In this document: piece by piece, positions 15,767 through 24,895 of the stretch | Position numbering within the stretch: the first letter of the stretch is position 1 | How the letters are laid out: each line of letters starts with the position of its first letter | DNA from: Actinomadura rayongensis | Lineage (GTDB): Bacteria > Actinomycetota > Actinomycetes > Streptosporangiales > Streptosporangiaceae | Reading direction: 5' to 3' | Assembly: GCF_009831215.1 (NCBI RefSeq) | Contig: NZ_WUTW01000007.1 | Span: forward strand, 248,001 to 312,000 | DNA length: 64,000 bases | Notes under the pieces: model-generated | Seen by the model: the letters and a program-made list of their open reading frames with translations, nothing else | Databases searched by the model: none | Told to the model about the DNA's origin: nothing | Position numbers and translations under genes: made by a program

Positions 15767-16959
15767 GCGGGCTCCGTCCCGAAGGTCGCGGTCACCAGCC
15801 AGCCGCCGCCCGGTCGCGGGCCTCCGCGGGCCGTTCCGCCGTACACGGCGGCGCGTTCGCGGATCCCGGCGAGCCCCAGCCCGTCGGTGACGGGAGCATC
15901 GGCGCTTCTTCCGGTGTTCTCAATGAGGAGTTCCACCCTCGTGGGAGTACAGGTCAGCCGGACGGCACCGGTAGCGTCCGGGCCTGCGTGTTTGAGTGTG
16001 TTGGTGAGTGCCTCCTGGACGATCCGGTAGATCGCGATCTGCACACCGGTCGGCAGGTCATCGGGGGTACCGCTGGTCGTCAGGGACACCGGCAGCCCGG
16101 CCTCGCCGACCTGCGCCAGCAGATCACCGAGGTCGGCGAGACCGGGCTGCGGCGTCAGTTCGGCGTCCTGGCCATGCTCGGTGAGGACGCCGAGCAGGGA
16201 CCGTAGTTCTCCGAGCGCTTGCCGGCCCAGGCCGGCGATGTTCTCCAGGGCCTCGGTTCCGCGCCGGGGCGCCGTTCGCGACAGCGCGCCTCCACCGTCG
16301 GCGAGGCTGACGATCACCGCGAGGTGGTGACCGATCACGTCGTGCATCTCCCTGGCGATACGGGCTCGTTCGGTGACGGCCGCGAGCCGGGCACGCTGAT
16401 CGCGTTCGGTCTCCAACCGCACCGCTCGCTCCTCCAGCCCCGCCAGATGTGCGCGGAGGATCCTGGCGCCCAGCCCGAGGGAGGCCGCGGCGGTCACCGC
16501 CGCGCCCATCAGGAAGATCGTCTCAGCAAGGCCGGGGCCGTCGATCCACCGCGCCGCCACGCCGAGCATCTCCAGATAGGCCAGGATCGCGGTCGGGGCG
16601 AGCGCCCGGAGCGGACCGTAGCGGGCCAGGCTGTACAGCGCGCAGAGCAGGGCGATGACGCTCGGTTCGGCCAGCCGCAGCCCGATCTCCACGGCGAAGA
16701 CGATCGCGACCACCGCGAAGACGGGGAGCGGATGCTTGCGCCGCCACACCAGCGGTACGAATGCCAGTGGCCACAGCGTCCAGGCCGTCGCGATCTCAGC
16801 GGTGGTGGCGGGATGGTCGTAGAGGTCGAACGGCAGCCCGGCGGGTGCGAGGACGACCAGTGGCGCGGCCGCGGTGAGGCGGGGATGCCGGCGGCTGAAG
16901 GTGTTCAGCGCCTTTCGGACGCCGTCGGCGAAGGGCGGCAGCCGCTCACTGGTCTCCAT
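15763..16959 (-). CDS. Sensor histidine kinase (HisKA_3 type)
   Basis: This is a 398-residue membrane kinase. Several hydrophobic segments between residues ~30 and 165 form an intramembrane sensor with almost no extracellular loop. The HisKA_3 dimerisation domain follows with phospho-acceptor His206 in EMHDVIGHHL, then a HATPase_c domain with N-box EALTNTLKHAG and G-box GLGLAGIRERA. It phosphorylates the adjacent response regulator. The start lies 17 bp after the permease gene. Intramembrane-sensing kinases paired with ABC transporters often detect cell-envelope-active compounds; that role is inferred. Confidence 0.93.
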   Translation of the reverse strand: METSERLPPFADGVRKALNTFSRRHPRLTAAAPLVVLAPAGLPFDLYDHPATTAEIATAWTLWPLAFVPLVWRRKHPLPVFAVVAIVFAVEIGLRLAEPSVIALLCALYSLARYGPLRALAPTAILAYLEMLGVAARWIDGPGLAETIFLMGAAVTAAASLGLGARILRAHLAGLEERAVRLETERDQRARLAAVTERARIAREMHDVIGHHLAVIVSLADGGGALSRTAPRRGTEALENIAGLGRQALGELRSLLGVLTEHGQDAELTPQPGLADLGDLLAQVGEAGLPVSLTTSGTPDDLPTGVQIAIYRIVQEALTNTLKHAGPDATGAVRLTCTPTRVELLIENTGRSADAPVTDGLGLAGIRERAAVYGGTARGGPRPGGGWLVTATFGTEPA

Positions 16960-16976
16960 GGTCGCCGTCCCCGGAT

Positions 16977-17789
16977 TCAGGCGTCAGTACGCTTCAGACG
17001 GTATGTCGCGGCCGCGAGTGTCACCGCCACCCAGGCCGCGAAGACGGCGAGACCGGCGCCCGGACTCAGTGACTGAGGGTCGGGGTACAGGATCATCACC
17101 GCGCCGCCCGCTCGTCCGGGCAGGTAGGGGGCGATCGTGGTGTTCCACGATCTCGGCAGCAGGTTGGCGAGTTCGGGCAGGAGCAGCAGTCCCGCGACGA
17201 GCAGGGTGATCCCTCCGGCGACGTTGCGCAGCAGCATGCCCAGGGCGACTCCGAACACCGCGACCAATCCGAGGTACATGCCCGCACCGAACAGGCAGCG
17301 GAGCACGCCGGGCGCGGTGAGGGGCAGCTGCACCCCATCGGGCAGGAGACCGTATCCGATGAGGAACGCGCCGAAGGCCCCCGCCGTGCCGACGACCAGT
17401 GCGCACACCCCTGCGACCACGGCCTTGGACCACAGCACGGGCAACCGCCGAGGCACAGCCATGAACGTCGACCGGATCAGGCCGGTCCCATACTCACCGG
17501 CGGCGATCAGGACTCCGAAGACGCCGAGGACCAGCTGGGCGAAGTTCGCTCCGACCAGGGAGATGCCTATCGCGTCCTGGTAGTCGACCGGGCCCTGGTT
17601 GGTGGAGGCCGGATCGTAGGTGCCCGAGAAGATCCAGCCGAACACGACGAGGAACAGCATCGCCAGCCCGACGGTGATCTTCGCTGATCGCAGCGACCAG
17701 ACCTTGGCCGTTTCCGAGCGCAGGACGCGCGGGCCCGTCACGCGGTGGTCGGCCGGGGAGAGCGTGGTCATGACGGTGGCGGTGGTCAT
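16977..17789 (-). CDS. ABC transporter permease (ABC-2 type)
   Basis: This 270-residue integral membrane protein has about six hydrophobic segments (near residues 35-53, 78-98, 122-145, 158-180, 186-205 and 245-262) and the ABC-2 permease features GEYGTGLIRSTFMAVPRR and LWSKAVVAG. It forms the membrane channel of an export system with the ATPase encoded just upstream, whose stop overlaps its start (ATGA). Single-permease ABC-2 systems of this size typically export lantibiotics, drugs or lipids, or mediate resistance. The substrate is unknown. Confidence 0.88.
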   Translation of the reverse strand: MTTATVMTTLSPADHRVTGPRVLRSETAKVWSLRSAKITVGLAMLFLVVFGWIFSGTYDPASTNQGPVDYQDAIGISLVGANFAQLVLGVFGVLIAAGEYGTGLIRSTFMAVPRRLPVLWSKAVVAGVCALVVGTAGAFGAFLIGYGLLPDGVQLPLTAPGVLRCLFGAGMYLGLVAVFGVALGMLLRNVAGGITLLVAGLLLLPELANLLPRSWNTTIAPYLPGRAGGAVMILYPDPQSLSPGAGLAVFAAWVAVTLAAATYRLKRTDA

Positions 17790-18712
17790 CGCGAGCCTCC
17801 GACGCTCTCCAGACTACGGGCGTGGTATTCGACGGCGTCCCTGGTCAGATCCATGAACGCTTCCTCCAGCGAGACGCTCTGCACGGTCAGCTCGTACAGG
17901 GCGATCCCTTCGCGGGCCGCGGCGGTGCCGATCTCCCGGGCGCCGAGGCCGGCGATCGACAGTTCCTCGCCCCGCCCCGTCACCTCCACGCCGGGCCCCG
18001 CGATCGTGGTGCTGAGCCTGCCCGGATCGGCGCAGACGACCTTGACGCGATCTCCGCCCGCGGTCCGGACGAACTCCTCCAGGCTGGTGTCGGCCAGGAC
18101 CCTGCCTCGCCCGACGATGATCAGGTGTTGGGCGGTCAGGGCCATCTCGCTCATGAGGTGCGAAGAGACGAAGATCGTCCGTCCCTCGGCCGCGAGCCCC
18201 GTCAGGAGATTCCTCACCCAGAGGACTCCCTCGGGGTCCAGACCGTTGACGGGCTCGTCAAGGATCAGGACCTGCGGGTCTCCCAGGAGGGCCGCGGCGA
18301 TGCCCAGTCGTTGTCCCATGCCGAGGGAGAAACCGCCGGCTCGTTTGCCCGCAACCTCGGAGAGCCCGGCGAGCGCCAGTACCTCTTCGACGCGGCTCTT
18401 GGGGATGCCGTGGGTGTAGGCCAAGCCCTGCAGATGGGCGCGGGCCGTGCGCCCGGGATGAACCGACCGTGCCTCCAGAAGCGCCCCGACCTCCGTCAGC
18501 GGCGCGGGGAAGCCGGTGTACGACCGCCCCAGGACCGTCACGGTACCTTCGGTCGGCTTGTCGAGCCCGAGGATCATGCGCATCGTCGTCGACTTGCCGG
18601 CTCCATTGGGTCCGAGGAATCCGGTCACCACGCCCGGTCGGACGGAGAACTCGACTCTGTCGACGGCGGTCTTGGTTCCATAGCGTTTCGTGAGTGCGCG
18701 TGCTTCTATCAC
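17786..18712 (-). CDS. ABC transporter ATP-binding protein (drug/lantibiotic exporter type)
   Basis: This 308-residue ATPase has Walker A GPNGAGKSTT (residues ~34-43), the signature FSLGMGQRLGIA, Walker B VLILDEPVNGLD and the H-loop VSSHL. The C-terminal extension after residue ~220, ending with SVSLEEAFMDLT, is typical of DrrA/BcrA-type exporters. It is the first gene of the operon that continues with the permease, kinase and regulator. It acts on the cytoplasmic face of the membrane. The upstream ~1.3 kb contains only gene remnants. Confidence 0.94.
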   Translation of the reverse strand: MIEARALTKRYGTKTAVDRVEFSVRPGVVTGFLGPNGAGKSTTMRMILGLDKPTEGTVTVLGRSYTGFPAPLTEVGALLEARSVHPGRTARAHLQGLAYTHGIPKSRVEEVLALAGLSEVAGKRAGGFSLGMGQRLGIAAALLGDPQVLILDEPVNGLDPEGVLWVRNLLTGLAAEGRTIFVSSHLMSEMALTAQHLIIVGRGRVLADTSLEEFVRTAGGDRVKVVCADPGRLSTTIAGPGVEVTGRGEELSIAGLGAREIGTAAAREGIALYELTVQSVSLEEAFMDLTRDAVEYHARSLESVGGSR

Positions 18713-18989
18713 GCTTTCGCCCCCGCTCCTCTTGAGTGATCGCCTTCCACGCTAGGAGCCGGTTCCAGGGAAAAACCGGTACCGCAGGACCGATCTACCG
18801 CCCCGCCCGGTACCCCGGTACCACGTTCTCTCGCCATCCGCGCGGCTCGAAGAGGATCCCTTGGGTCATACCGGGAGGACCGGCTGGAGGGATGGGTGCC
18901 GGAAGGGGCGGAACCGCGGACCGAGTGCCACCACTGCTGATCAAGGTCCGATTGAAGCCAGGAACGGGCTGCGAGAGAACACCCATCGA

Positions 18990-19300
18990 CCACGCCGCCG
19001 AGGCCTGTGTTGCATCGCCGACCTGTCAAGTTCGCCGGCGATGAGCGCCTCGCCGCTCGTCCTGAGATCGGAGCCCTGTTCGTTGAGGGGGGCACCCAGA
19101 ATCGCGATCCTGCCGCCCAGCCGAACACGGCCCACAGGGTCGCTGCCGCGGCCTCGTAACCGACGTTCTCGGGGATGGCGAGCACGGCGTGCTGGGAACG
19201 GCTGATGTACTCCGCGTACCCGCCGAAGACCTGGTGGCCGGGGTAAGCGGTGTTGATGCACAGGTTGTCCTGACCCTTGGTGCACAGCGGACAGACGACG
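18990..19300 (-). pseudogene. Remnant of a zinc-type alcohol dehydrogenase (MDR)
   Basis: On the minus strand, an open stretch from about 19300 to 19110 reads VCPLCTKGQDNLC (structural-zinc loop), then PGHQVFGGYAEYI and AIPENVGYEAAAATL, all typical of MDR alcohol dehydrogenases. After this the reading shifts to another frame, which gives LGGRIAILGAP, the end of the Rossmann fold, with the intervening ~70 residues missing. No full-length frame exists, so this is a decayed, internally deleted gene. Confidence 0.7.
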
Positions 19301-19321
19301 GCGGGACTGGGAAACCGGCCG

Positions 19322-19513
19322 GCAGGCAGCGAGCCGGGTAGCCATGGCGAGCGCCGGGTAGCGTTCGAAGGCGTCGGCGACGACGTAGAGGAAGTACCGC
19401 TCGGTGAACATGCCGGCTCCGGCGAGAGCGATACCGCCCGCGTTGATCAGCGAGTCGCGCAGGTCACGGCCGATCTGCACGACTTGCTCACGCCGGCGTT
19501 CGTTTCGAACGGA
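19322..19513 (-). pseudogene. Short protein-like fragment of unknown family
   Basis: One minus-strand frame here gives a protein-like stretch with REQVVQIGRDLRDSLINAGG and GMFTERYFLYVVADAFERYP, bounded by unrelated frames on both sides. The family is not recognised. It sits between two recognisable gene fragments, so it is probably also debris. There is no usable start or intact frame. Confidence 0.35.
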
Positions 19514-19524
19514 TCCGTCGCCGG

Positions 19525-19719
19525 TCAGCGCTCGGGGGTGGCGTCGAGGATCCAGGTGATGCCGAAGCGGTCGGTGAGCATGCCGAAGGCGGGGGTCCAG
19601 GGAGCGGGACCGAGGGCTTCGACGACGGTCCCGCCGACTGCGAGCCGGGCCCACAGTGCTGCGACCTCGTCGGGGGTCTCGCCGTGCGCGCACAGGAAGA
19701 ACCGCTCGCCGGTGGTGGT
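19525..19719 (-). pseudogene. C-terminal fragment of a PhnB-like VOC protein
   Basis: The last ~64 codons of a VOC-superfamily (PhnB / 3-demethylubiquinone methyltransferase-like) protein are preserved, with GERFFLCAHGETPDEVAALW, GPAPWTPAFGMLTDRFG and ITWILDATPER before the stop. The first half of the domain, which normally makes the protein ~135-150 residues, is absent and the upstream frame is not coding-like. It is therefore a truncated gene. Confidence 0.65.
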
Positions 19720-20031
19720 CAGGCCGTTCTCGCGGGTGGTGCGTAGCGAGACTGATCGCCATGAGATCTCCTTCAGTGGGCCGACCGAACGCGGTCGGGG
19801 TGATGACGGAAGACTCACAGCCATAGAGGACGGGGAACGTCCTCTACCGCGATGACCGTGACAGGCGTGCCGACCCATTCCGCTCCGGTGGCCTCCGGGC
19901 GTCTGCTGAGACGGTGATCCGCTCACCGAACACGCAAGGCAGATCCCGCCATGGCGGCCCGGTCCGTGCCTGCGGGCAGCCGGCTCGCCGACACGGTACA
20001 TCAGTGCTGTTGCTCTAAAAACATAACAGCT

Positions 20032-20043
20032 CCACTGGAGTGG
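20032..20043. promoter_or_regulatory. Short palindrome upstream of the tandem TetR gene
   Basis: CCACT GG AGTGG is a perfect 12-bp inverted repeat, 29 bp before the ATG of the tandem TetR gene, following an AT-rich stretch (CTAAAAACATAAC) likely to hold the promoter. It is a candidate autoregulatory operator, but the arms are short. Confidence 0.4.
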
Positions 20044-20072
20044 CCGTTCCATGCCGCCGGTATCATCGGGGC

Positions 20073-21317
20073 ATGGCCGAAGCCGCCGTGGGACGCCGAG
20101 AGCGCAAAAAGGCCCGCACCAAGCAAGCGATCGCCGATGCGGCGTTGGACCTGTTCCTCGAGCACGGCTTCGACGAGGTCACGGTCAAGGACGTCGCCGA
20201 GGCGGCCGACGTGTCGATGAGCGGCCTGTTCAAGCACTTCCCGACCAAGGAGTCCCTGGTCTTCGACGAAGACGCCGATCTTCGGCCCGCCCTGGTCTCC
20301 GCGGTGCGCGACCACCGCGACGGCACGCCGGTCCTGCGGTCTTTGCAGGACTTCCTTGCGGACTACTTCGGTGAGAGCGCCGCCGATCCGCGGATGGCCG
20401 GGGTCCTACGGCTCGTCGCCACGACTCCTGCGCTGAACGTCTACGCCCGCCGCAGGTGGCTGCGCCACGAGCGGGCCCTGACCCAGGCGATCCAGGACGC
20501 CGGCCCGCAGGCTCCGGGCGCCGAGGAGGCGGCCCGGGCCGTGGCCCGGTTCGTCCTGGAGTCCCTTCCCTCCTGGCAGCCCGACGATCTCCACGACGAG
20601 GTCGATGCCGCGTTCTCGCTGCTTCGCGAGGGGTGGCAGGCGCCCGAACCGCGACGCGATGGGCCGATCCCGGCGACCGACCCCGAATGCGCGCAGGCGG
20701 CCCTCGGCGGCGGGACCGCGCGGGCGCCCGGTCTGCGTGAGCGGAAGAAGGCGCAGACCAGACGCGCCATCACCCGGACCGCGCTGGAGCTGTTCACCGA
20801 GCACGGCTACGACGAGGTCGGCGTCCGGCAGATCGCTGAAGCGGCAGGGGTCTCGCCCGCGACCCTGTTCATCTATTTCCCTGACGGGAAGGCCAGCCTG
20901 ATCTTCCCCGGCGACCGGACGGACCGGGCGGCGAACCTCGTCCACGCCGTGCGCCACCGCGCCCCCGGCCGGACGATCCTGCGCAGTCTTCATGACCATA
21001 TGGCTCAGCGGGGCCCGTTCAAACCGGATCCCACCCCCGATGAGCAGCGGGTTCTCGACCTCGTCCGCGGCACTCCCGAACTGGCCGACTACGTCCTCCA
21101 GTCCTGGAGGACGGCCCAGGACGCCGTCACCGAGGTGATAGCAGAGGAATGCGGGCTTCCCGCCGACGATCCGGGCGCGCGGCTCCTGACCAGGTACGTC
21201 CTGCAGATTCCCGACCTCGCCAGCACCTCCGGCGATGCCCGGCTCACTCTGGACGTCGTCACCCGTCTCCTCGAACAGGGTTGGCCTCGTTGCCTCATCG
21301 AGCCGTCACAACGCTGA
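20073..21317 (+). CDS. Tandem-fused double TetR regulator
   Basis: This 414-residue protein contains two complete TetR units in one chain. HTH 1 spans about residues 10-62 (RRERKKARTKQAIADAALDL, then MSGLFKHFPTKESLVF). HTH 2 spans about 222-278 (LRERKKAQTRRAITRTALEL, then SPATLFIYFPDGKASLIF). Each is followed by ~140 residues of helical effector domain, giving a repeat period near 212 residues. TetR proteins normally act as homodimers of ~200-residue chains, so this protein could form an intramolecular pseudo-dimer. The start at 20073 is the first ATG before the conserved RRERKKAR helix. Its target is unknown; the gene faces the importer operon across a bidirectional terminator. Confidence 0.9.
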   Translation: MAEAAVGRRERKKARTKQAIADAALDLFLEHGFDEVTVKDVAEAADVSMSGLFKHFPTKESLVFDEDADLRPALVSAVRDHRDGTPVLRSLQDFLADYFGESAADPRMAGVLRLVATTPALNVYARRRWLRHERALTQAIQDAGPQAPGAEEAARAVARFVLESLPSWQPDDLHDEVDAAFSLLREGWQAPEPRRDGPIPATDPECAQAALGGGTARAPGLRERKKAQTRRAITRTALELFTEHGYDEVGVRQIAEAAGVSPATLFIYFPDGKASLIFPGDRTDRAANLVHAVRHRAPGRTILRSLHDHMAQRGPFKPDPTPDEQRVLDLVRGTPELADYVLQSWRTAQDAVTEVIAEECGLPADDPGARLLTRYVLQIPDLASTSGDARLTLDVVTRLLEQGWPRCLIEPSQR

Positions 21318-21333
21318 GCGGTCAGGGTGCCCG

Positions 21334-21364
21334 TCTCGGATCCCGGCGGCGCCGGGATCCGAGA
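21334..21364. terminator. Bidirectional hairpin terminator
   Basis: This is a perfect 14-bp inverted repeat (arm TCTCGGATCCCGGC, loop GGC) between the convergent tandem-TetR gene and the importer operon. It starts 16 bp after the TetR stop and ends 10 bp from the end of the importer gene, so it can serve both. Confidence 0.8.
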
Positions 21365-21374
21365 TGTTCCGAGG

Positions 21375-23933
21375 TCACCGTGAAGGTCCGGTCCTCACCG
21401 CCTCGGCCGCCTGGAGCCTGGCCGTTCTTCGTGCGGCCTGCTCACGCGGATCGGGCACCAGGCTGGACAGGAGCAACTGGCGCGTGTGGCGGTGGGACGG
21501 CGCCTTGATGACCGTCTCGGTGTCACCCGTCTCCACGATCCTTCCGCCCGCCATCACCGCCACCCGGTGGCAGAGGGTCCGCACCACGCCGAGGTCGTGC
21601 GAGATGAGCAGGTAGGCGACGCCGGTGTCGCGTTGGATCTCCTTGAGCAGGTCGATGACCTGTGCCTGGGTCGTGGCGTCGAGCGCGCTGACCGGCTCGT
21701 CGCAGACGATCAGCTTCGGCCCGAGGACCAGCGCCCGGGCGATGGACACGCGTTGGCGCTGTCCGCCGGACAGTTCACGCGCTCGCCGCTGACCGATGTC
21801 GGCGGGGAGATGGACCCGGTCGAGGAGCTCGCGGACGCGGCGCCGCGCCGTGGCCGGGTCGAGCGTGCCTCCGTCGGCGAGGAGCGGTTCGACGAGGATG
21901 CTCTCGATGGTCATGGCCGGATTGAGCGAGCCCAGCGGGTCCTGGAAGACGGCCTGGATCGGGCGGCCGGCCCAACGCCGGTCCGCGCGGGACAGGCGGG
22001 TGAGCGTCTGCCCCGCGAAACGGATGTCCGCGGCGGCGTCGGGGTTCACCAGGCCCAGGACGGCCCTGCCCAGGGTCGTCTTCCCTGAGCCTGATTCGCC
22101 GATGAGGCCGAGTGTCTCGCCGGGCCACAGGTCCAAGGAGACCTCCCGCAGCACCTTGAACGCGGGTCGGCCGAAGCCCGGACGGACGTAGGCGACGTCG
22201 AGGTCCCTGACCTTGAGCAGGGAGGGGAAACCGTCGGTCGACAGTGCGGGCGGTCCCGGTTCGTCCCGCTTGCAGGCGGCGAGCAGGGCTTGCGCGTAGG
22301 GCGTGCGGGGACGGGCGAAGAAGTCGGCCGACGGACCCTCCTCGACGACTCCCCCGTCCTTCATCACCACGACCCGGTCGCAGATGTCGGCGACGACTCC
22401 GAGGTCGTGGGTGGCCAGCAGGACCGCCATCGCCTTCTCCTGCCGGAGCGAGCGCAGGACGTCCAGGACCTCCGCCTGCACGCTGGCGTCGAGTGCCGTC
22501 GTCGGTTCGTCCGCGATGAGCAGGTCCGGCTCGCAGGCGATCGCCGCCGCGATGAGGACGCGCTGGGCCATCCCGCCGGAGATCTCGTGCGGGAAGGACC
22601 GGTAGACCCGGTACGGCCGGGGAATGCCGACCCGCTGGAGCAGGTCCAGGGCACGGGCGCGCGCCTGACGGCGTGAGAGCCCGAGGTGCACGCGCATCGG
22701 TTCGCAGAGCTGGCTTCCGATCCGGAAGGTGGGATCGAGGTTGGACATCGGGTCCTGGGACACGTACCCGATCCTTCTGCCTCGCAGTGCGTTCATGTCG
22801 CGCTCCGACAGACCGGTGATGTCCCGCCCGCAGAAGGTGATCGTGCCTTGGGTGATCCGGCCGGAGTCGGCGAGCAGCCTGAGCGCCGCGAGCACGGTCT
22901 GGGTCTTGCCCGAACCGGATTCCCCGATGATGCCGACCACTTCGCCACGCCGCACCGCCACGCTCACATCGCGCAGGACCGAGGACTCGCCTGTGGCGGT
23001 GCGGTGGACGACCGACAGCCCCGACAGGGCCAGCACCGCCGTCCGCGGATCGACGGCGGTCGTGACCACCGGCCGGGCGGCTCGCCTCCGGTCCCGGACT
23101 CCCGGGCTGGTGGAGGCCATCGCCGATGGGGCGTCCAGGGTGTCGCGGAGGCTGTTGCCGATGAAGCTGACGGCCAGCACGGTGACCGTGACCGCCAGGC
23201 CCGGCCAGACGGACAGCCACGGCGCCTGGTAGATGTGCCCCGAGGCGTCGTTCAGCATCGCGCCCCAGGAGGCGGCGTTCGGCTCCCCCAGTCCGAGGAA
23301 GTCGATGGCCGCCTGGACGAGCAGTGAGGCGCCGAAGAAGATCGGCGTCTGGACGAGGACCACCGGGAGGACCACGGCCAGGACGTGGCGCCGCAGAATC
23401 CGCGTCTCCGACAGGCCCGCGACCCGTGCGGCGTCGATGTAGGGCTCGTTGCGCACCTGCTTCACCGACGAGCGGATGAGCCGGAACATCATCGGCGACA
23501 CGAGGACGCCGAGCAGCAGCATGGTGCTCACCATGCCCGGCCCGACGGCGGCGACGAACGCCAGCACCACGATGATCGTGGGCAGCGACATGACGAAGGT
23601 CGCCAGCCAGGTCAGCGCGGAGTCCACCCGTCCGCCGAGATAGCCCGACACCAGCCCGGACACAACTCCCAGGACGACGGCGACGACGGCAGCGATCAGC
23701 GCCCCGAAGAGGCTGAGCCGCGCCCCGTACAGCAGGCGGGACAAGACGTCCCGGCCCGAACTGTCGGTCCCCAGCGGATAGTGGAACGACGGCCCGGCCA
23801 GCACGTGATCGATGTCGACGGCGTCGGGCGGGTGAGGAGCGAGCAGCGGGGCCGCGACCGCGGCCAACGCCAGCACGAGCAGGAAGCCGGCGGAGACCAG
23901 AAGCGTGGGGCGGAGCGTGCGAACGGTGATCAA
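21375..23933 (-). CDS. Oligopeptide/dipeptide-type ABC importer: permease DppC fused to ATPases DppD and DppF
   Basis: This 852-residue protein joins three normally separate subunits. Residues 1-~270 are a DppC/OppC permease with GTDSSGRDVLSR, six helices and the EAA-like loop YIDAARVAGLSETRI. Residues ~300-560 are a DppD-type ATPase: Walker A GESGSGKT at 337-344, signature ISGGMAQR at 451-458, and Walker B LLIADEP. Residues ~575-852 are a DppF-type ATPase: Walker A GESGSGKT at 612-619, LSGGQRQR at 721-728, and LIVCDEP. A TTG start at 23933 is chosen because AAGGAG lies 8 bp before it and it overlaps the dppB stop. The system imports peptides, opines or other polar cationic compounds. Confidence 0.9.
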   Translation of the reverse strand: MITVRTLRPTLLVSAGFLLVLALAAVAAPLLAPHPPDAVDIDHVLAGPSFHYPLGTDSSGRDVLSRLLYGARLSLFGALIAAVVAVVLGVVSGLVSGYLGGRVDSALTWLATFVMSLPTIIVVLAFVAAVGPGMVSTMLLLGVLVSPMMFRLIRSSVKQVRNEPYIDAARVAGLSETRILRRHVLAVVLPVVLVQTPIFFGASLLVQAAIDFLGLGEPNAASWGAMLNDASGHIYQAPWLSVWPGLAVTVTVLAVSFIGNSLRDTLDAPSAMASTSPGVRDRRRAARPVVTTAVDPRTAVLALSGLSVVHRTATGESSVLRDVSVAVRRGEVVGIIGESGSGKTQTVLAALRLLADSGRITQGTITFCGRDITGLSERDMNALRGRRIGYVSQDPMSNLDPTFRIGSQLCEPMRVHLGLSRRQARARALDLLQRVGIPRPYRVYRSFPHEISGGMAQRVLIAAAIACEPDLLIADEPTTALDASVQAEVLDVLRSLRQEKAMAVLLATHDLGVVADICDRVVVMKDGGVVEEGPSADFFARPRTPYAQALLAACKRDEPGPPALSTDGFPSLLKVRDLDVAYVRPGFGRPAFKVLREVSLDLWPGETLGLIGESGSGKTTLGRAVLGLVNPDAAADIRFAGQTLTRLSRADRRWAGRPIQAVFQDPLGSLNPAMTIESILVEPLLADGGTLDPATARRRVRELLDRVHLPADIGQRRARELSGGQRQRVSIARALVLGPKLIVCDEPVSALDATTQAQVIDLLKEIQRDTGVAYLLISHDLGVVRTLCHRVAVMAGGRIVETGDTETVIKAPSHRHTRQLLLSSLVPDPREQAARRTARLQAAEAVRTGPSR

Positions 23934-24868
23934 TGCTGACGCTCCTTGGGATCGAGCCAGCCGACGGCGAGGTCGACGAAGAGGTTCACCGCTACCACCA
24001 GGAGCGTGCTGACCAGGACGACGCCGAGGACGACCGGGACGTCGGCGCGCAGCGCGCTGGAGCCGGTGACGATGCCCAGGCCGGGCATCGCGAAGATCTC
24101 CTCCACGACCAGCGTTCCGCCGAACAGAGCGATGAACTGCAGACCCACGATGGTGAGGGTCTTGGGCGCGGCGTTGCGCAGCAGGTGCCTGAACAGCAAC
24201 CGGCGCCGCGGTAGTCCCCGGCTTCGCAGTGTGCGGAAGAAGTCCTGCTGCATGATCGTCGCGACATCGCTCCTGGTCTGGTTGGCGATCGCCGCCACCG
24301 GGCTCAGGGACAGGGCGATCACGGGCAGGACGAGCGAGCGGGCCCAACCGAGAGGCGATTGGGCGAACGGGGTGTAGCCGGTCGCCGGGAGCCAGTGCAG
24401 GCGGATCGCGAAGACGATCACCAGCAGGAGCGCCACCCACAGTGCCGGGACGGAGAACGCGACTCCCGTGGCGGTCTGGAGCGCTTTGTCGATCCAGCCG
24501 CGGCGGAATGCCGCGGCCATCCCGGCGAGGACGCCGAGTGCGGCCGAGGTGGCCGTCGCCAGCAACGCCACGGAGACCGTGACGGGCAGCGCGGAGCCGA
24601 TGGTCTCGGTGACCGGGATCCCGGTGAACCAGGACGTGCCGAGGTTCCCCCGGCTCGCGTCGGCCAGCCAGGACCCGTACCGGGAGACGATCGGGTCGTT
24701 CAGCCCCAGCTCCGCGCGTTTGGCCGCGACCTGGTCGGGGGTGGCCGAGCGGCCGACGATCTCGCGAACCGGGTCGGCCAGGAGATGGAGCATCACGAAG
24801 GTCAGGAACGTGACGGCGATGAGGACGACGAAGGCGACGCCGACCCTCCGGGCCAGATAGACGAGCAT
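23930..24868 (-). CDS. Oligopeptide/dipeptide-type ABC importer permease (DppB-like)
   Basis: This 312-residue inner-membrane permease has the DppB/OppB layout: an N-terminal helix starting MLVYLARRVGVAF, a large external segment (residues ~30-95) and five further helices. The cytoplasmic EAA-like loop is FFRTLRSRGLPRRR. It pairs with the DppC part of the downstream fusion to form the channel. It follows the binding-protein gene by 27 bp and its stop overlaps the TTG of the fusion gene, so one mRNA makes the whole importer. Confidence 0.94.
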   Translation of the reverse strand: MLVYLARRVGVAFVVLIAVTFLTFVMLHLLADPVREIVGRSATPDQVAAKRAELGLNDPIVSRYGSWLADASRGNLGTSWFTGIPVTETIGSALPVTVSVALLATATSAALGVLAGMAAAFRRGWIDKALQTATGVAFSVPALWVALLLVIVFAIRLHWLPATGYTPFAQSPLGWARSLVLPVIALSLSPVAAIANQTRSDVATIMQQDFFRTLRSRGLPRRRLLFRHLLRNAAPKTLTIVGLQFIALFGGTLVVEEIFAMPGLGIVTGSSALRADVPVVLGVVLVSTLLVVAVNLFVDLAVGWLDPKERQH

Positions 24869-24895
24869 GTGAGCGATTCCTTCGCGCGGGGACGT

